In this document: positions 1 to 8,653 of the stretch, one piece after another
Numbering within the stretch: position 1 is the first letter of the stretch
How the letters are laid out: every line of letters begins with the position of its first letter
From: Actinospica robiniae DSM 44927
Lineage (GTDB): Bacteria > Actinomycetota > Actinomycetes > Streptomycetales > Catenulisporaceae
DNA: 64,000 nt
Direction of reading: 5' to 3'
NCBI RefSeq assembly: GCF_000504285.1
Contig: NZ_KI632511.1
Coordinates: 1,113,372 to 1,177,371 of the forward strand
Made by a program: the position numbers and the translations under genes
The notes under the pieces: generated by a model
Told to the model about the DNA's origin: nothing
Database searches by the model: none
What the model saw: the letters and a program-made list of their open reading frames with translations, nothing else

Positions 1-1
1 C

Positions 2-1279
2 TCCGGCGGCAGCCCGCAGAGCTGGAACCAGACCGTGATGACCGCGCTGGCCGGGCAGATCGGCTTCGCCGACGTGCACTGGTACCCGCAGAACCCGGGC
101 AACGAGACCGACTCCGCGCTGCTCGGCGACACCTCGCAGATCCCGTCGATGGTCTCCACACTGAAGTCGGAGCTGAGCCAGTACGCCGGGCAGTCGAACG
201 TGCCGATCGACATCACCGAGACGAACTCGGTCTCCTCGAACCCGGGCAAGCAGTCCACCAGCCTCGTCAACGCCCTGTATCTCGAGCAGGACTACCTCGG
301 CTGGCTCGGCAGCGGCGTCTCGAGCGTGGACTGGTGGCAGATCCACAACGGCATCGTCACCGGCGGCAACAACGGCTCCTCGCTCTACGGCAGCACGAAC
401 TACGGCGACTACGGAGTGCTCTCCAACGGGGGCTGCGCGACCGGCGGCTCGCCCTGCGAACCGGCGGCCGACACGCCGTTCCCGGCCTACTACGGCCTGA
501 AGCTGCTCGGCCAGTTCCTCCACCCGGGTGACACGCTGGTCTCCGCCTCCTCCAGCCAGTCCCTCGTGCAGGCGTACGCGGTCAAGGCCGCGAACGGCTC
601 GCTGCGGGTGATGCTGGTCAACGACGACCCGACCAACTCCTACACCGTCAACCTCGGCTACTCCGGCTTCAGCCCGGCCGCCGGCGCGCCGTCGGTCTCC
701 ACGCTCGCCGAGCCCGGCTCCGCGATCACCTCCGGGACGGCCGGCAGCGCCGCCTCGCAGACGGTCACGCCGTACTCGGTCACCGTCGTCACGCTCCAGC
801 CCGGTTCGGCCAGCTCCAGCCCGAGCGCCAGCCCGACCTCCGCCTCGCCCAGCGCCTCGGCTTCGGCCTCGGCTTCGGCTTCGGCCTCGCCGAGCGCCAG
901 CCCGAGCCACTCCGCGTCGCCGTCGAGCTCCCCGTCGGCCTCGGCCTCGCCGTCCGCGTCCGTGACTCCCCCGTCCAGCGGGTGCACCCTGACCTGGTCG
1001 GTGCTGAGCGCGTGGAGCGGCGGCTACCAGCTCAACTTCACCGTGACCAACAACGGGTCGAAGGCGACCAGCGGCTGGAAGGCCGGCTGGACCTGGCCCG
1101 GGTCGCAGACGGTCACCCAGATCTGGAACGCGAACGAGACCCAGTCCGGCGCGACCGTCACCGCGACGAACCTGAGCTACAACGGCTCGATCCCGGCCGA
1201 CGGCTCGACCACCTTCGGCATGCTGGGCGGCGGGACCGCGCCCACCTCGCTGTCCGGAATCACCTGCTCCGCCAGCTGA
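2..1279 (+). CDS. Secreted clan GH-A-like glycoside hydrolase with C-terminal CBM2 (5' partial)
   Basis: The reading frame is open from the window edge, so the N-terminus is missing. The visible part has the end of a (beta/alpha)8-type glycosidase: an ITETNS segment, where the Glu is a candidate nucleophile, and an SVDWWQIHNG strand. A beta-sandwich region follows, then a long Ser/Pro/Ala linker, and a final ~95 residues typical of a family 2 cellulose-binding module (Cys near each end, conserved Trp in GWKAGWTWPG and WNAN). The product is probably an exported plant polysaccharide hydrolase, possibly arabinofuranosidase-like. The catalytic family cannot be fixed without the N-terminal half. 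The CBM2 call is firm; the enzyme specificity is inference. Confidence 0.85.
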   Translation, partial: SGGSPQSWNQTVMTALAGQIGFADVHWYPQNPGNETDSALLGDTSQIPSMVSTLKSELSQYAGQSNVPIDITETNSVSSNPGKQSTSLVNALYLEQDYLGWLGSGVSSVDWWQIHNGIVTGGNNGSSLYGSTNYGDYGVLSNGGCATGGSPCEPAADTPFPAYYGLKLLGQFLHPGDTLVSASSSQSLVQAYAVKAANGSLRVMLVNDDPTNSYTVNLGYSGFSPAAGAPSVSTLAEPGSAITSGTAGSAASQTVTPYSVTVVTLQPGSASSSPSASPTSASPSASASASASASASPSASPSHSASPSSSPSASASPSASVTPPSSGCTLTWSVLSAWSGGYQLNFTVTNNGSKATSGWKAGWTWPGSQTVTQIWNANETQSGATVTATNLSYNGSIPADGSTTFGMLGGGTAPTSLSGITCSAS

Positions 1280-1300
1280 TCCGCAACACCGGTTGATCCA

Positions 1301-1331
1301 TGCCGCGCCACCTCGCCGAGGTGGCGCGGCA
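1301..1331 (+). terminator. Hairpin terminator after the CBM2 glycosidase
   Basis: A perfect inverted repeat with 15-bp arms (TGCCGCGCCACCTCG and its complement) around a single central base, 21 bp after the stop codon. No T-run follows, as is common for actinomycete terminators. It separates the glycosidase from the LysE-type gene. Confidence 0.75.
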
Positions 1332-1382
1332 CGGCCGTTTCACGCGGTCAGCGGACCGCTCGCGCCGTGCGAGACTCGATGC

Positions 1383-2060
1383 GTGCTCGGAACCGTGAAT
1401 CTGCCGGAGTTCACCCTCGGCGCCCTCCTGATCGTCCTGCTGCCCGGACCCAACTCGATGTACGTGCTGTCCGTGGCCGCGCGCAGGGGCGTGCGACGCG
1501 GCTACCGCGCGGCGCTCGGGGTCGTGCTCGGCGACACGGTGCTGCTCACCCTGACCGCCGCGGGCGCGGCCTCGCTGCTCTCGCGCTCCCCCGCGCTCTT
1601 CGACGTCGTGAAGTACCTCGGCGCGGCCTACCTGGCCTGGCTCGGGATCGGGATGATCCGTGCGGCGCTCGGGGTCGTGCGCGGGCTGCGCCACCGGGCC
1701 GCCGGCACCGTCGTGACGCAGGACTCTGCCACCGCTGCGGAACGCGAAGCCACGGACCACAACCCGCTGCGCCGGGCCCTGATCGTCAGCCTGCTCAATC
1801 CCAAGGCGATCCTTTTCGATCTGGCCTTCCTGAGCCAGTTCGTCAGTCCGCACGCGGCGCATCCGATCACGGCGTTCTTCTTGCTCAGCGTGATCGTGCA
1901 GATCTTCTCCGTGTCCTACCTCTCGGCTCTGATACTCGGCGGCGACCGGCTCGCCGCACGTTTCCGGCGCCGGCGGCGGCTGACCGCCTCGCTCACCGGC
2001 GGGGTCGGGTCGCTGTTCCTGGGCTTCGCGGTGAAACTCGCCACCGCCTCGCTCGGCTGA
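1383..2060 (+). CDS. LysE/RhtB-family amino-acid exporter
   Basis: This inner-membrane protein of about 225 residues belongs to the LysE/RhtB/LeuE family, which exports amino acids or their derivatives. The N-terminal signature LPGPNSMYVLSVAARRGVRR and the segment KYLGAAYLAWLGIGMIR are the family hallmarks, and five to six hydrophobic helices can be traced. The GTG at 1383 was chosen because it gives the usual short N-terminus before the first helix; a GTG at 1395 is equally possible. An open frame extends upstream to 1293, but it would add a charged tail that the family lacks. The substrate is unknown. A LacI-type gene follows 24 bp downstream and may be co-transcribed. Confidence 0.85.
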   Translation: MLGTVNLPEFTLGALLIVLLPGPNSMYVLSVAARRGVRRGYRAALGVVLGDTVLLTLTAAGAASLLSRSPALFDVVKYLGAAYLAWLGIGMIRAALGVVRGLRHRAAGTVVTQDSATAAEREATDHNPLRRALIVSLLNPKAILFDLAFLSQFVSPHAAHPITAFFLLSVIVQIFSVSYLSALILGGDRLAARFRRRRRLTASLTGGVGSLFLGFAVKLATASLG

Positions 2061-2084
2061 GGCGGAATCGGGCAGAATCACACC

Positions 2085-3011
2085 ATGAACGGCCGAGTCA
2101 CGCTCAAGGACGTCGCCGCCGCGTGCGGGGTGTCGCGGTCCACCGCCGGGTTCGTCCTGGCGAACGACCCGCGGCAGAAGATCTCGGAGGAGACCCGCCA
2201 GCGCGTGCACCAGGCCGCGCGCGATCTGGGCTACGTGACCCACGGGGTGGCCCGGGCACTGCGCGAGGGATCCTCGAGGGTCGTCGTGCTGGAGATCGAC
2301 TGGATCTACGAGGGCAACTACTCGCGCAGCTACATCCGCGGACTGAGCGCCGAACTCGACGCGCACGACTACGACCTGCTGGTGCGGCACGGGCCGGTCT
2401 CGCCGGGCGCGACGCAGCGCATCCTCGACTCCATCGCGCCCCGGGCGATGCTGCGTTTCGCCGAGCCCTACCTGACCGGCCGCGATCTCGAGGACACCGG
2501 CGGCGGCTGGGTGGACGGCCTGGCCGCGCACGTGGCGCTGCAGATCAACTACCTGGCCGACAAGGGGCACGAGCGGATCGCCCTCGCCCTGCCGGAGACG
2601 CACACGCCGCTCGTCGGCGCCCGCCGGCGGCTGACGCTGCAGCACGCCGGCTCGCTCGGGCTGCCGGAGCCGGTCTGCTTCGACATCCCGGCCGACCGCG
2701 ACGCGGCACGCACCCGAGTCGAGCGGTTCCGGCGTGAAAATCCGCAGGTGAGCGCCGTCGCGGCGTTCACCGACGACGTCGCGCTGCGTGCCGTGACCGC
2801 ACTGCGCGATCTCGGCGCGACGGTGCCGGACGACCTGGCCGTGATGGGCTACGACGACACCGAGTACGGCGCGCTCGTCACGCCGGCGCTCTCCTCAGTG
2901 CACATCGACGCGGAGGTGCACGGGCGGCGGGTGGCCCGCCAGGCGCTCGGTCTCGGCGCCGAGGGGATCGCCACGAGCGCCGCGAGGGTGGTGGCGCGGG
3001 AGTCCGCGTAA
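2085..3011 (+). CDS. LacI-family transcriptional regulator
   Basis: A 308-residue LacI/GalR regulator. The N-terminal helix-turn-helix is clear (TLKDVAAACGVSRSTAGFVL), followed by a hinge and a periplasmic-binding-protein-like sensor domain with typical strands (VVVLEIDW, VAAFTDDVALRAVTAL, DLAVMGYDDTEYG). The family usually represses sugar-use genes and is released by a sugar ligand. The target is not shown here; the neighbouring glycosidase or the LysE-type exporter are candidates. The C-terminus is slightly short for the family (usually 330-350 residues) but keeps the final HGRRVARQAL helix. Confidence 0.9.
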   Translation: MNGRVTLKDVAAACGVSRSTAGFVLANDPRQKISEETRQRVHQAARDLGYVTHGVARALREGSSRVVVLEIDWIYEGNYSRSYIRGLSAELDAHDYDLLVRHGPVSPGATQRILDSIAPRAMLRFAEPYLTGRDLEDTGGGWVDGLAAHVALQINYLADKGHERIALALPETHTPLVGARRRLTLQHAGSLGLPEPVCFDIPADRDAARTRVERFRRENPQVSAVAAFTDDVALRAVTALRDLGATVPDDLAVMGYDDTEYGALVTPALSSVHIDAEVHGRRVARQALGLGAEGIATSAARVVARESA

Positions 3012-3055
3012 CGCCGAAAGCTTAGTTTGACTCCCTGGATCGCGCTGGTCAGGGC

Positions 3056-3099
3056 GGCTAGATTGCTCCCCATCGCTCGTGGCTAGATCGATCTAGCCA
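3056..3099. promoter_or_regulatory. Perfect 20-bp palindrome plus extra half-site upstream of MFS gene
   Basis: The bases at 3080-3099 read TGGCTAGATCGATCTAGCCA, a perfect palindrome. A second GGCTAGAT half-site lies at 3056-3063, 25 bp upstream in direct orientation. The site is in the 206-bp gap before the MFS gene and is a strong candidate operator, for example for a TetR-, PadR- or MarR-type repressor. No such regulator gene is adjacent. A TTGACT motif at 3027-3032 may be a -35 element. Confidence 0.6.
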
Positions 3100-3217
3100 G
3101 CTCGAGGAAGAAGAGAGCCGTCGGCTTCCCGAGAGCGTCGCAGCCACCTGACCGCCCCGTCGGGAACGGGACCGCCCCACCGATCCAGCCGCTCGTACAC
3201 ATACACATCGAGGTGTC

Positions 3218-4843
3218 ATGTCTACTTCTTCGCCAGCTGCGTCCACGCCTGCCGCATCACCGTCACGGACAGCCGGCGGCGCCGAGCCGGACCCCGCCAA
3301 CCGGGCGGCCACGATCGCCCTGGCCTGCCTGGGCGTCTTCGTCTCCTATCTGCCCGTCGTCGGCGTCTCCACCGCGCTCCCAGTGATCCAGCAGGCCCTG
3401 AACGCCTCGACCGTCGGGCTGCAGTGGATCACCGACGCCTTCATCCTGCCGACGGCCGCGCTGCTGCTCTCCTTCGGCGTGCTCGGCGATCTGCACGGCC
3501 GTAAGAAGATCTACCTCTCCGGCCTCACCCTCACCGTGCTCGGCTGCCTGGTGGCGCTCACCGCGCACGGCGTGGCGCAGGTCTGCGTCGGCCAGGCGCT
3601 GACCGGCGTGGGCACGGCCGCGCTGCTGCCCTCCACCATCGGCCTGATCTCGCACGTCTGCCCGGACCACAGGGTACGGGCCCGCGCGATCGCCGCGTGG
3701 ACCGCGAGCCTGGGTCTGGGACTTACGCTCGGCCCGCTGTTCAACGGCCAGATCCTCAACCACGTCGGCTGGCGCTGGATCTTCCTGCCCACCCTCGTGC
3801 TCGGCGCCCTGATCGCGGTCGCGGGCGCCTTCCTGCTGACCGACTCGCGGGCCGACCGGATGCGCCACCTCGACGTCCCCGGCCAGCTGCTGGCCGTCAT
3901 CGGCATCACCGGGGTCGTCTTCGGCGTGATCGAGGGCGGCGGCACGGCGGGCTGGGGCTCGACCGAGGTCATCGTGGCCTTCATCCTGGCGGCCGTCGCA
4001 CTGGTCGGGTTCGTCGCGGTGGAGCTGCGCTCGGCCAGCCCCATGTTCGACGTGCGCCTGTTCCGCTCCCGCGCCTTCTCCGGCGCCGCCGTGGTCATGG
4101 GCGTCACGCTGTTCGCGCAGGTCGGCCTGGTGTTCACGCTCAGCGAGTACTTCGGCCTCGTGCACCACGCCTCCACCTGGGACATCGGTGTGCGGCTGAT
4201 AGCGCTCAACGGCTTCACGGTCGTGCTCAGCCCGGTGGTCGGCCGGCTGATGAACCGGGTGGCTCCCAGCCTGCTGCTGCTGGCCGGCCTGGTCGTCGCG
4301 GGCATCGGCGCGCTGCTGGTGAACGTGTTCAAGGCGGACACCGGCACCGGCGAGGCGGCCCTCGTCATCGGCGTCCTGGGCATCGGCATCGCGCTGGCCA
4401 TGGCCCCGATCACCGCGGTGACCGTGGACGCGCTGCCGCGCAGGCTCGCCGGCACCGCGGGCTCCGCGAACAGCGCGCTGCGCCAGATCGGCAGTGCGCT
4501 CGGCCCGGCCGTGTTCGGCGTGATCCTGACCAACCGCACGCTGGCCACCCTGCCCGGCCACCTGGCCGCCTCGGGCCTGAGCCAGGCCGACCAGGGCCAG
4601 GTCGACGGCATGGTCTCGAACGTCGGCATCCAGGCCGGCGCGTTCCTGCACCTGTCCACCGACCAGTCCACCGGCCAGGCGCTCGCGGCCTACGGCGACA
4701 GCTTCACCGACGCCCTGCACACCTGCGCCCTCGTCGGCGGTGTCAGTATCCTGATCGCGGCGGTGATCTCGCTGGTCCTGATCGGGGTACGGCGCACGGT
4801 CGCGGCCGAGCCGGCCGCCGAGGCGGTCGCGGTCTCGGCGTAG
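3218..4843 (+). CDS. MFS transporter, DHA2 (EmrB/QacA) drug-efflux type
   Basis: A 541-residue proton-driven exporter with about 14 transmembrane helices, as expected for the DHA2 family. The motif-A segment DLHGRKKIYLSG follows helix 2, and helix 5 carries the antiporter-type motif (AWTASLGLGLTLGPLFNG). The start ATG has a GAGGTG just upstream. The N-terminal ~30 residues are Ser/Ala/Pro-rich and cytosolic. It most likely exports a toxic compound or a secondary metabolite; the substrate is unknown. The gene has its own promoter region with a 20-bp palindrome and is convergent with the next gene, with only 19 bp between the stops. Confidence 0.92.
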   Translation: MSTSSPAASTPAASPSRTAGGAEPDPANRAATIALACLGVFVSYLPVVGVSTALPVIQQALNASTVGLQWITDAFILPTAALLLSFGVLGDLHGRKKIYLSGLTLTVLGCLVALTAHGVAQVCVGQALTGVGTAALLPSTIGLISHVCPDHRVRARAIAAWTASLGLGLTLGPLFNGQILNHVGWRWIFLPTLVLGALIAVAGAFLLTDSRADRMRHLDVPGQLLAVIGITGVVFGVIEGGGTAGWGSTEVIVAFILAAVALVGFVAVELRSASPMFDVRLFRSRAFSGAAVVMGVTLFAQVGLVFTLSEYFGLVHHASTWDIGVRLIALNGFTVVLSPVVGRLMNRVAPSLLLLAGLVVAGIGALLVNVFKADTGTGEAALVIGVLGIGIALAMAPITAVTVDALPRRLAGTAGSANSALRQIGSALGPAVFGVILTNRTLATLPGHLAASGLSQADQGQVDGMVSNVGIQAGAFLHLSTDQSTGQALAAYGDSFTDALHTCALVGGVSILIAAVISLVLIGVRRTVAAEPAAEAVAVSA

Positions 4844-4862
4844 CGACGCCCGATCAGCAGCC

Positions 4863-5456
4863 TCACGCGTCCGTCTTGCCGTGCGCCTCGGCAAGGCGGT
4901 CGCGTGCCTGGTCGTAGAGCGCCGCGAAGGGGGCGACGACGGCTTCGGTGCGCGGATGACCGGCCAGTGCGGGGTGCGGACGGGTCGGGGCGATCCGGCC
5001 GGCCCGCTTCATCCAGCGGCCGAGCTCCTCCTGCTCCTGCGCGCTCAGTTCGGCCAGCACGGCCGGGAACTCGTCGCTCTCCTCGTGCGCGGCGTGCAGC
5101 TCGAACGCCTCCTCGAGCAGCCGCAGCCGCGGCAGGAACTCCGGGCCCCGCACGTCGGTGCGCTCGAGATCGGCCAGTTCCCGCGCCAGCGACTCCTCCT
5201 CGTCGGTGGACGCGCGGGTCAGGCCGGCCGGCAGCAGCTTGTCGGTGACCGTGCGCAGCACCACGTCCTCGGCGGCCTGGTGGGTCGCGATCAGCTCCCG
5301 CAGCGTGTCGAACGCGGCCGACCGGTCTGCCCCCTCGGTCGCGGTGACGGCGTCGAACTGGTCGCGGATCCGAGCGTGCTGCTCGTAGAGCACCGCGACG
5401 ATCGTGTCACCCGGAAGGCGGGCGGCGGTCATGCGCTCTTCGTGCGCCGTGTCCAT
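4863..5456 (-). CDS. Hemerythrin HHE-domain protein
   Basis: A 197-residue helical protein with the hemerythrin-like His/Glu pattern (YEQHARIRDQF, IATHQAAEDVVL, FELHAAHEESDEFPAVL). Such proteins bind a di-iron centre and are linked to oxygen, nitric oxide or redox stress. An open frame runs further upstream, but the ATG at 5456 was chosen because it has an AAGGGGTG ribosome-binding site at the right distance and begins directly before the domain. It is divergent from the GCS2 gene. The C-terminal ~60 residues (after the HHE region) are Arg/Pro/Ala-rich and unassigned. Confidence 0.88.
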   Translation of the reverse strand: MDTAHEERMTAARLPGDTIVAVLYEQHARIRDQFDAVTATEGADRSAAFDTLRELIATHQAAEDVVLRTVTDKLLPAGLTRASTDEEESLARELADLERTDVRGPEFLPRLRLLEEAFELHAAHEESDEFPAVLAELSAQEQEELGRWMKRAGRIAPTRPHPALAGHPRTEAVVAPFAALYDQARDRLAEAHGKTDA

Positions 5457-5488
5457 GCGCAACACCCCTTTTCCCGTCATGGGGCCGC

Positions 5489-5513
5489 GTTCCGGCGGCC
5501 GGTTGCGGGTAAC
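5489..5513 (+). promoter_or_regulatory. SigB-type promoter candidate for GCS2-family gene
   Basis: GTTC at 5489-5492, a 14-bp spacer and GGGTAAC at 5507-5513 resemble the GNNT/GTTN-N14-16-GGGTAY pattern known for SigB-class sigma factors of streptomycetes. It would give a leader of about 70 nt before the GTG at 5588. Confidence 0.5.
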
Positions 5514-5587
5514 CACCCACAACCGGATGAAACCGCGCAGAAAGAGGCACCGCCCGGCACCAGGAGGCACGTACGACGGGAGGCACT

Positions 5588-6712
5588 GTGAAGGGACGCA
5601 CACTCATCCGCGACCGGCTCACCTTCGGCGTCGAGGAGGAGTTCCTCCTCGCCGACCGCGAATCGCGTTTCACCGCGGCCCGGGCCGACGAGGTCATCGC
5701 GGACGCCGCGCGGGTGCTCGGCGAGCGGGTGACCACGGAGTTCTGCAGCTCCCAGCTCGAGACCCGCAGCGAGGCCTGCGACACGGCCGGCGCGCTCTAC
5801 CGCGACCTGTCCGACGCCCGGCGCGCCGCCCTCGCGGCGGCGGCCCGCTCCGACTGCGTGCTGCTCGCCAGCCCGTGCGCGGTGCTCAGCCACCGCCCGC
5901 CGCCGATCCGCACCGACGGCCGCTACCAGCGCATCGCCGAGCACCTCGGGCACTTCCTGGCGACCACGACCTGCGAGATCAACGGCTGCCACATCCACAT
6001 CGGCACCTTCGGCCGGGCCGACGCGCTGCTGCTCAGCTCCCGCCTGCGCGGCTGGCTGCCGGTGGTGCAGGCGCTGGCGGCGAACTCGCCGTTCGCCGAG
6101 GGCTGCGACCGCGCCTGCGCCAGCTGCCGGGGCCTGGAGTACGGGCGTTGGCCCACGGTCGGGCCCGCGCCGGTCCTGGACGAGCACGGCTACGCCCGGC
6201 ACGCCGAGGAACTGGTGTCCACCGGCGCCGTGATCGACCGCAAGATGATCTACTGGTACGCCCGGCCGAGCGAGCACCTGCCCACGCTGGAGATCCGAGT
6301 CGCCGACGCCAACTCCGACCTGCGCACCGTCGTGCTGCTCGCGGTGCTGCTGCGCGCGCTGGCCACGGTGATCCTCTCCGACGGCGAGGATGCCCGGCCC
6401 GAGGAAGAGATCGACGACGTGCTGCTGGCGGAGAACCACCGGCGCGCGGCCCGCTACGGGCTGGCCGGCACGCTCCTCGACCACCGCTCCAGCACCGAGC
6501 AGACGGTGCCGCAGCTGCTCGGCGCGCTGATGCGCCAGGCCCGCCCGGCCCTCGAGGCCTCCGGCGACATCGACTTCGCGGTCAGCCACCTGCAGCGGCT
6601 GCTGCGCCACGGCAACGGCGCCTACCGGCAGTGCGCCGTCTACGCGGACACGCGCTCGCTGCCCGCCGTCGTCGACCTGCTGGCACACGAAACGGCCACG
6701 AGCCTGGCCTGA
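5588..6712 (+). CDS. GCS2-type carboxylate-amine ligase (YbdK-like glutamate-cysteine ligase family)
   Basis: A 374-residue member of the glutamate-cysteine ligase 2 family. The N-terminal LTFGVEEEFLL carries the conserved Glu cluster for ATP/Mg binding, TTEFCSSQLETRS and EINGCHIHIG are family motifs, and LEIRVADANSD is the C-terminal signature. These enzymes join an amine to a gamma-carboxylate; YbdK has weak gamma-glutamylcysteine activity, and the true substrates are often unknown. The GTG at 5588 follows GGGAGG. The upstream SigB-type motif and the hemerythrin neighbour suggest a thiol/redox stress role. Confidence 0.9.
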   Translation: MKGRTLIRDRLTFGVEEEFLLADRESRFTAARADEVIADAARVLGERVTTEFCSSQLETRSEACDTAGALYRDLSDARRAALAAAARSDCVLLASPCAVLSHRPPPIRTDGRYQRIAEHLGHFLATTTCEINGCHIHIGTFGRADALLLSSRLRGWLPVVQALAANSPFAEGCDRACASCRGLEYGRWPTVGPAPVLDEHGYARHAEELVSTGAVIDRKMIYWYARPSEHLPTLEIRVADANSDLRTVVLLAVLLRALATVILSDGEDARPEEEIDDVLLAENHRRAARYGLAGTLLDHRSSTEQTVPQLLGALMRQARPALEASGDIDFAVSHLQRLLRHGNGAYRQCAVYADTRSLPAVVDLLAHETATSLA

Positions 6713-6749
6713 GCCGGGCCCGCGGCCGTCGCACGGGACTGAGCACGGA

Positions 6750-6977
6750 TCAGGTGCCGGCGGCCCGGGCGTCGTCGGCCCGGGTGCGTCCGGCCTCCTC
6801 GGCCCGCCGCCGCTCGATCAGCTCGGCCTCCTCCGGCCGGTCCTCTTCCTCCAGCTCCGGCTCGCGCCACGCCTCGGCCCGGGTCGAGTGGCCGGCCCGC
6901 AGCGGCGCCTCCATCTCGTCCTTCAGCTCGTCGTCGCGCACGGGGCCGTGCTTGTCGCTGGTCCGCACTACGGTCAT
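6750..6977 (-). CDS. Small conserved hydrophilic protein (75 aa)
   Basis: A 75-residue, highly charged protein (KHGPVRDDELKDEMEAPLR then HSTRAEAWREPE) with no cysteines and no membrane segment. The pattern of a DDEL/E-rich start followed by an EAWREPE motif is one I recall from short hypothetical proteins in streptomycetes. AGGAG lies 8 bp before the ATG at 6977. It is the last gene of the minus-strand MEDS-DJ-1 unit (44-bp gap). The function is unknown; the Glu/Arg-rich C-terminal half is probably disordered. Confidence 0.75.
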   Translation of the reverse strand: MTVVRTSDKHGPVRDDELKDEMEAPLRAGHSTRAEAWREPELEEEDRPEEAELIERRRAEEAGRTRADDARAAGT

Positions 6978-7021
6978 CGTCGGCTCCTTACCTTGTCGGT
7001 GCACTGTTTTCGGTTGGTCGG

Positions 7022-7615
7022 TCACCCGGGGGCGGTCTCGGCGAAACGCTGCACCAGCGTGTCGCAGAAGATCGGCAGGTCGTCCGGGCCGCGGCTGGTG
7101 ATCAGCACGTTCGGGCCGCTCTCGCAGAGCACGACCGGCTCGTCGCGCCAGTTGCCGCCCGCGTTGCGGATGTCGGTGCGCAGGCTCGGCCACGAGGTCA
7201 GCGAGCGCCCGGTGACCAGGTCCGCCTCGACGAGCAGCCAGGGCGCGTGGCCGATCGCCGCCACCGGCTTGCCCGCGGCGAAGATCGCACGGGTGAAGTC
7301 GACGGCTTTGCTCTCGCCGCGCAGCAGGTCCGCGTTCGCCGCGCCGCCGGGCAGCACCAGCGCGTCGAACTCGTGCGGTGAGACCTCGGCGAGCGTGCGG
7401 TCCACCGGCAGCCGGGTGCCGCGGTCCAGGTACTCGAAGAGCTGGGCGTGGCCGTCCTGCGGGGACAGCAGCACGGCGTGCCCGCCCGCCTCCGCCACCG
7501 CCTCCCAGGGCTGGAGCGTCTCGGACTCCTCGGCGCCCTCGATCGCGATCAGGAAGGCCACCTCGAGCCCTGCCAGCACCTCGTTCTCGTACGCCACCTC
7601 GTTCTCCGGGTCCAT
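7022..7615 (-). CDS. DJ-1/PfpI-family protein lacking the catalytic Cys
   Basis: A 197-residue PfpI/YhbO-like protein. The flavodoxin-like fold is clear (VAFLIAIEG, FDALVLPGGAANADLL, LTSWPSLRTDIRNAGGNW, VLITSRGPDDLPIFCDTLV). The nucleophile elbow, normally AICHGPW, reads AIGHAPW, so the catalytic cysteine is a glycine; the adjacent His is kept. The codon is GGC, read directly at about 7249. Protease, glyoxalase or deglycase activity of the classic kind is therefore unlikely. It lies 20 bp after the MEDS kinase gene on the same strand; AAAGGAG precedes the ATG at 7615. Confidence 0.87.
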   Translation of the reverse strand: MDPENEVAYENEVLAGLEVAFLIAIEGAEESETLQPWEAVAEAGGHAVLLSPQDGHAQLFEYLDRGTRLPVDRTLAEVSPHEFDALVLPGGAANADLLRGESKAVDFTRAIFAAGKPVAAIGHAPWLLVEADLVTGRSLTSWPSLRTDIRNAGGNWRDEPVVLCESGPNVLITSRGPDDLPIFCDTLVQRFAETAPG

Positions 7616-7635
7616 CTCCCACTCCTTTCCGTGGT

Positions 7636-8568
7636 CTATGTCGGCAGATACGCGCGCACGGCGGTGCCGGAGGCGGGCGTGGAATGGATCAGCAGCAGGT
7701 CGCACACCTGGTTGGCGGTCCACAGCCCGGCGCCGCCCTCGGCGGTCAGGGCCGGCCGGCGGCGGCCGACGAGCGGGTCGCTGATCAGGCCCTCGTCGCG
7801 CACCTCGCATACCGCGTGCCCGTCCTGCGCCCACAGCTCCATCCGGCCGTGGCCGCCGCCGTGGCGCACGCTGTTGCAGGCCAGCTCGTCCGCCACCAGC
7901 ACGAAGTCCGCTACATCCCTGCCGTACAGACCGAGCTGGTCGGCCCGCTCCCTGATGGCGGTGCGCAGCCACGGCAGCGCCTCGACTCCGAAGGACGCCG
8001 AGAACAGCGGCGGTCCCAGGTCCGGCGGTTCGGCGTCGAGCGCTTCGCGGCCGCCGTCCACGGCGCAGGCCTCACCGTCAACCGCCGGCAACGCGCCCCG
8101 CGAGCCGGGATGGGTGCGTGCGACGTCCTCGATCACCTCGCGCGGCAGGTGCGCGCGGTCGTAGGGGCACAGCAGCCCCCACTCGGGGCCGTTCTCGAAG
8201 GCCGTGTTGAGCAGGTGCTCGTGGCGCAGGCACTCGCGGATCTCCAGCTCGCTGCGTCCGGCCCACACCGGCTCGCCGACGCCCCGGAACGCCGTTCCCC
8301 GGGCGGTGTTGCGCTCGACCCACTCCTGCCAGGCCGGGATCAGCCGGGCCGGGTTGCGCCCGACCTGGGCCATGTCGAGGAATTCCACCCGGGCCGCGTC
8401 GGCGCCCAGCTCCTCGCGCAGCGACCGGGCGTGCTCCTCGACCACGGCCACCAGGACGGATTCGCCCGCGGCCAACCCTTCGCGCACGTAACGCGCGGTG
8501 TCCGCCACGTAATGGGGCGCTTCCTGGTAGAAGAGCGCTTCGTGCCGGAACCGCCCAGCCGGCTCCAT
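7636..8568 (-). CDS. MEDS-domain anti-sigma-type histidine kinase-like ATPase
   Basis: A protein of about 310 residues. The N-terminal ~170 residues are a MEDS domain (FRHEALFYQEAPHYV, AAGESVLVAVVEEH, WEWV/ERNTARG-type segments), found with SigB-family regulators. The C-terminal half is a HATPase_c_2 domain with N-box ELACNSVRHGG, G1-like EVRDEG and G2-like GGAGLWTANQV. It should bind and inhibit a sigma factor or phosphorylate an anti-anti-sigma protein. The ATG at 8568 was chosen because GGAGGAC lies 8 bp upstream and it starts at the domain. The partner may be the STAS protein at 18664-19014. Confidence 0.88.
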   Translation of the reverse strand: MEPAGRFRHEALFYQEAPHYVADTARYVREGLAAGESVLVAVVEEHARSLREELGADAARVEFLDMAQVGRNPARLIPAWQEWVERNTARGTAFRGVGEPVWAGRSELEIRECLRHEHLLNTAFENGPEWGLLCPYDRAHLPREVIEDVARTHPGSRGALPAVDGEACAVDGGREALDAEPPDLGPPLFSASFGVEALPWLRTAIRERADQLGLYGRDVADFVLVADELACNSVRHGGGHGRMELWAQDGHAVCEVRDEGLISDPLVGRRRPALTAEGGAGLWTANQVCDLLLIHSTPASGTAVRAYLPT

Positions 8569-8613
8569 GGTGGTTCGTCCTCCGCGATCTCGGTTCTCGG
8601 GTCGCGCGCCGGG

Positions 8614-8637
8614 TTGCCCCTCGCACCACGGGTAAAC
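8614..8637 (-). promoter_or_regulatory. SigB-type promoter candidate for MEDS/DJ-1 unit
   Basis: On the minus strand GTTT (8637-8634), a 14-bp spacer and GGGCAA (8619-8614) lie in the gap between the HAD and MEDS genes. The -10 differs by one base from GGGTAA. This would let the MEDS, DJ-1 and 75-aa genes be expressed apart from the HAD gene. Confidence 0.4.
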
Positions 8638-8653
8638 GCCCCGATCCTCGACC

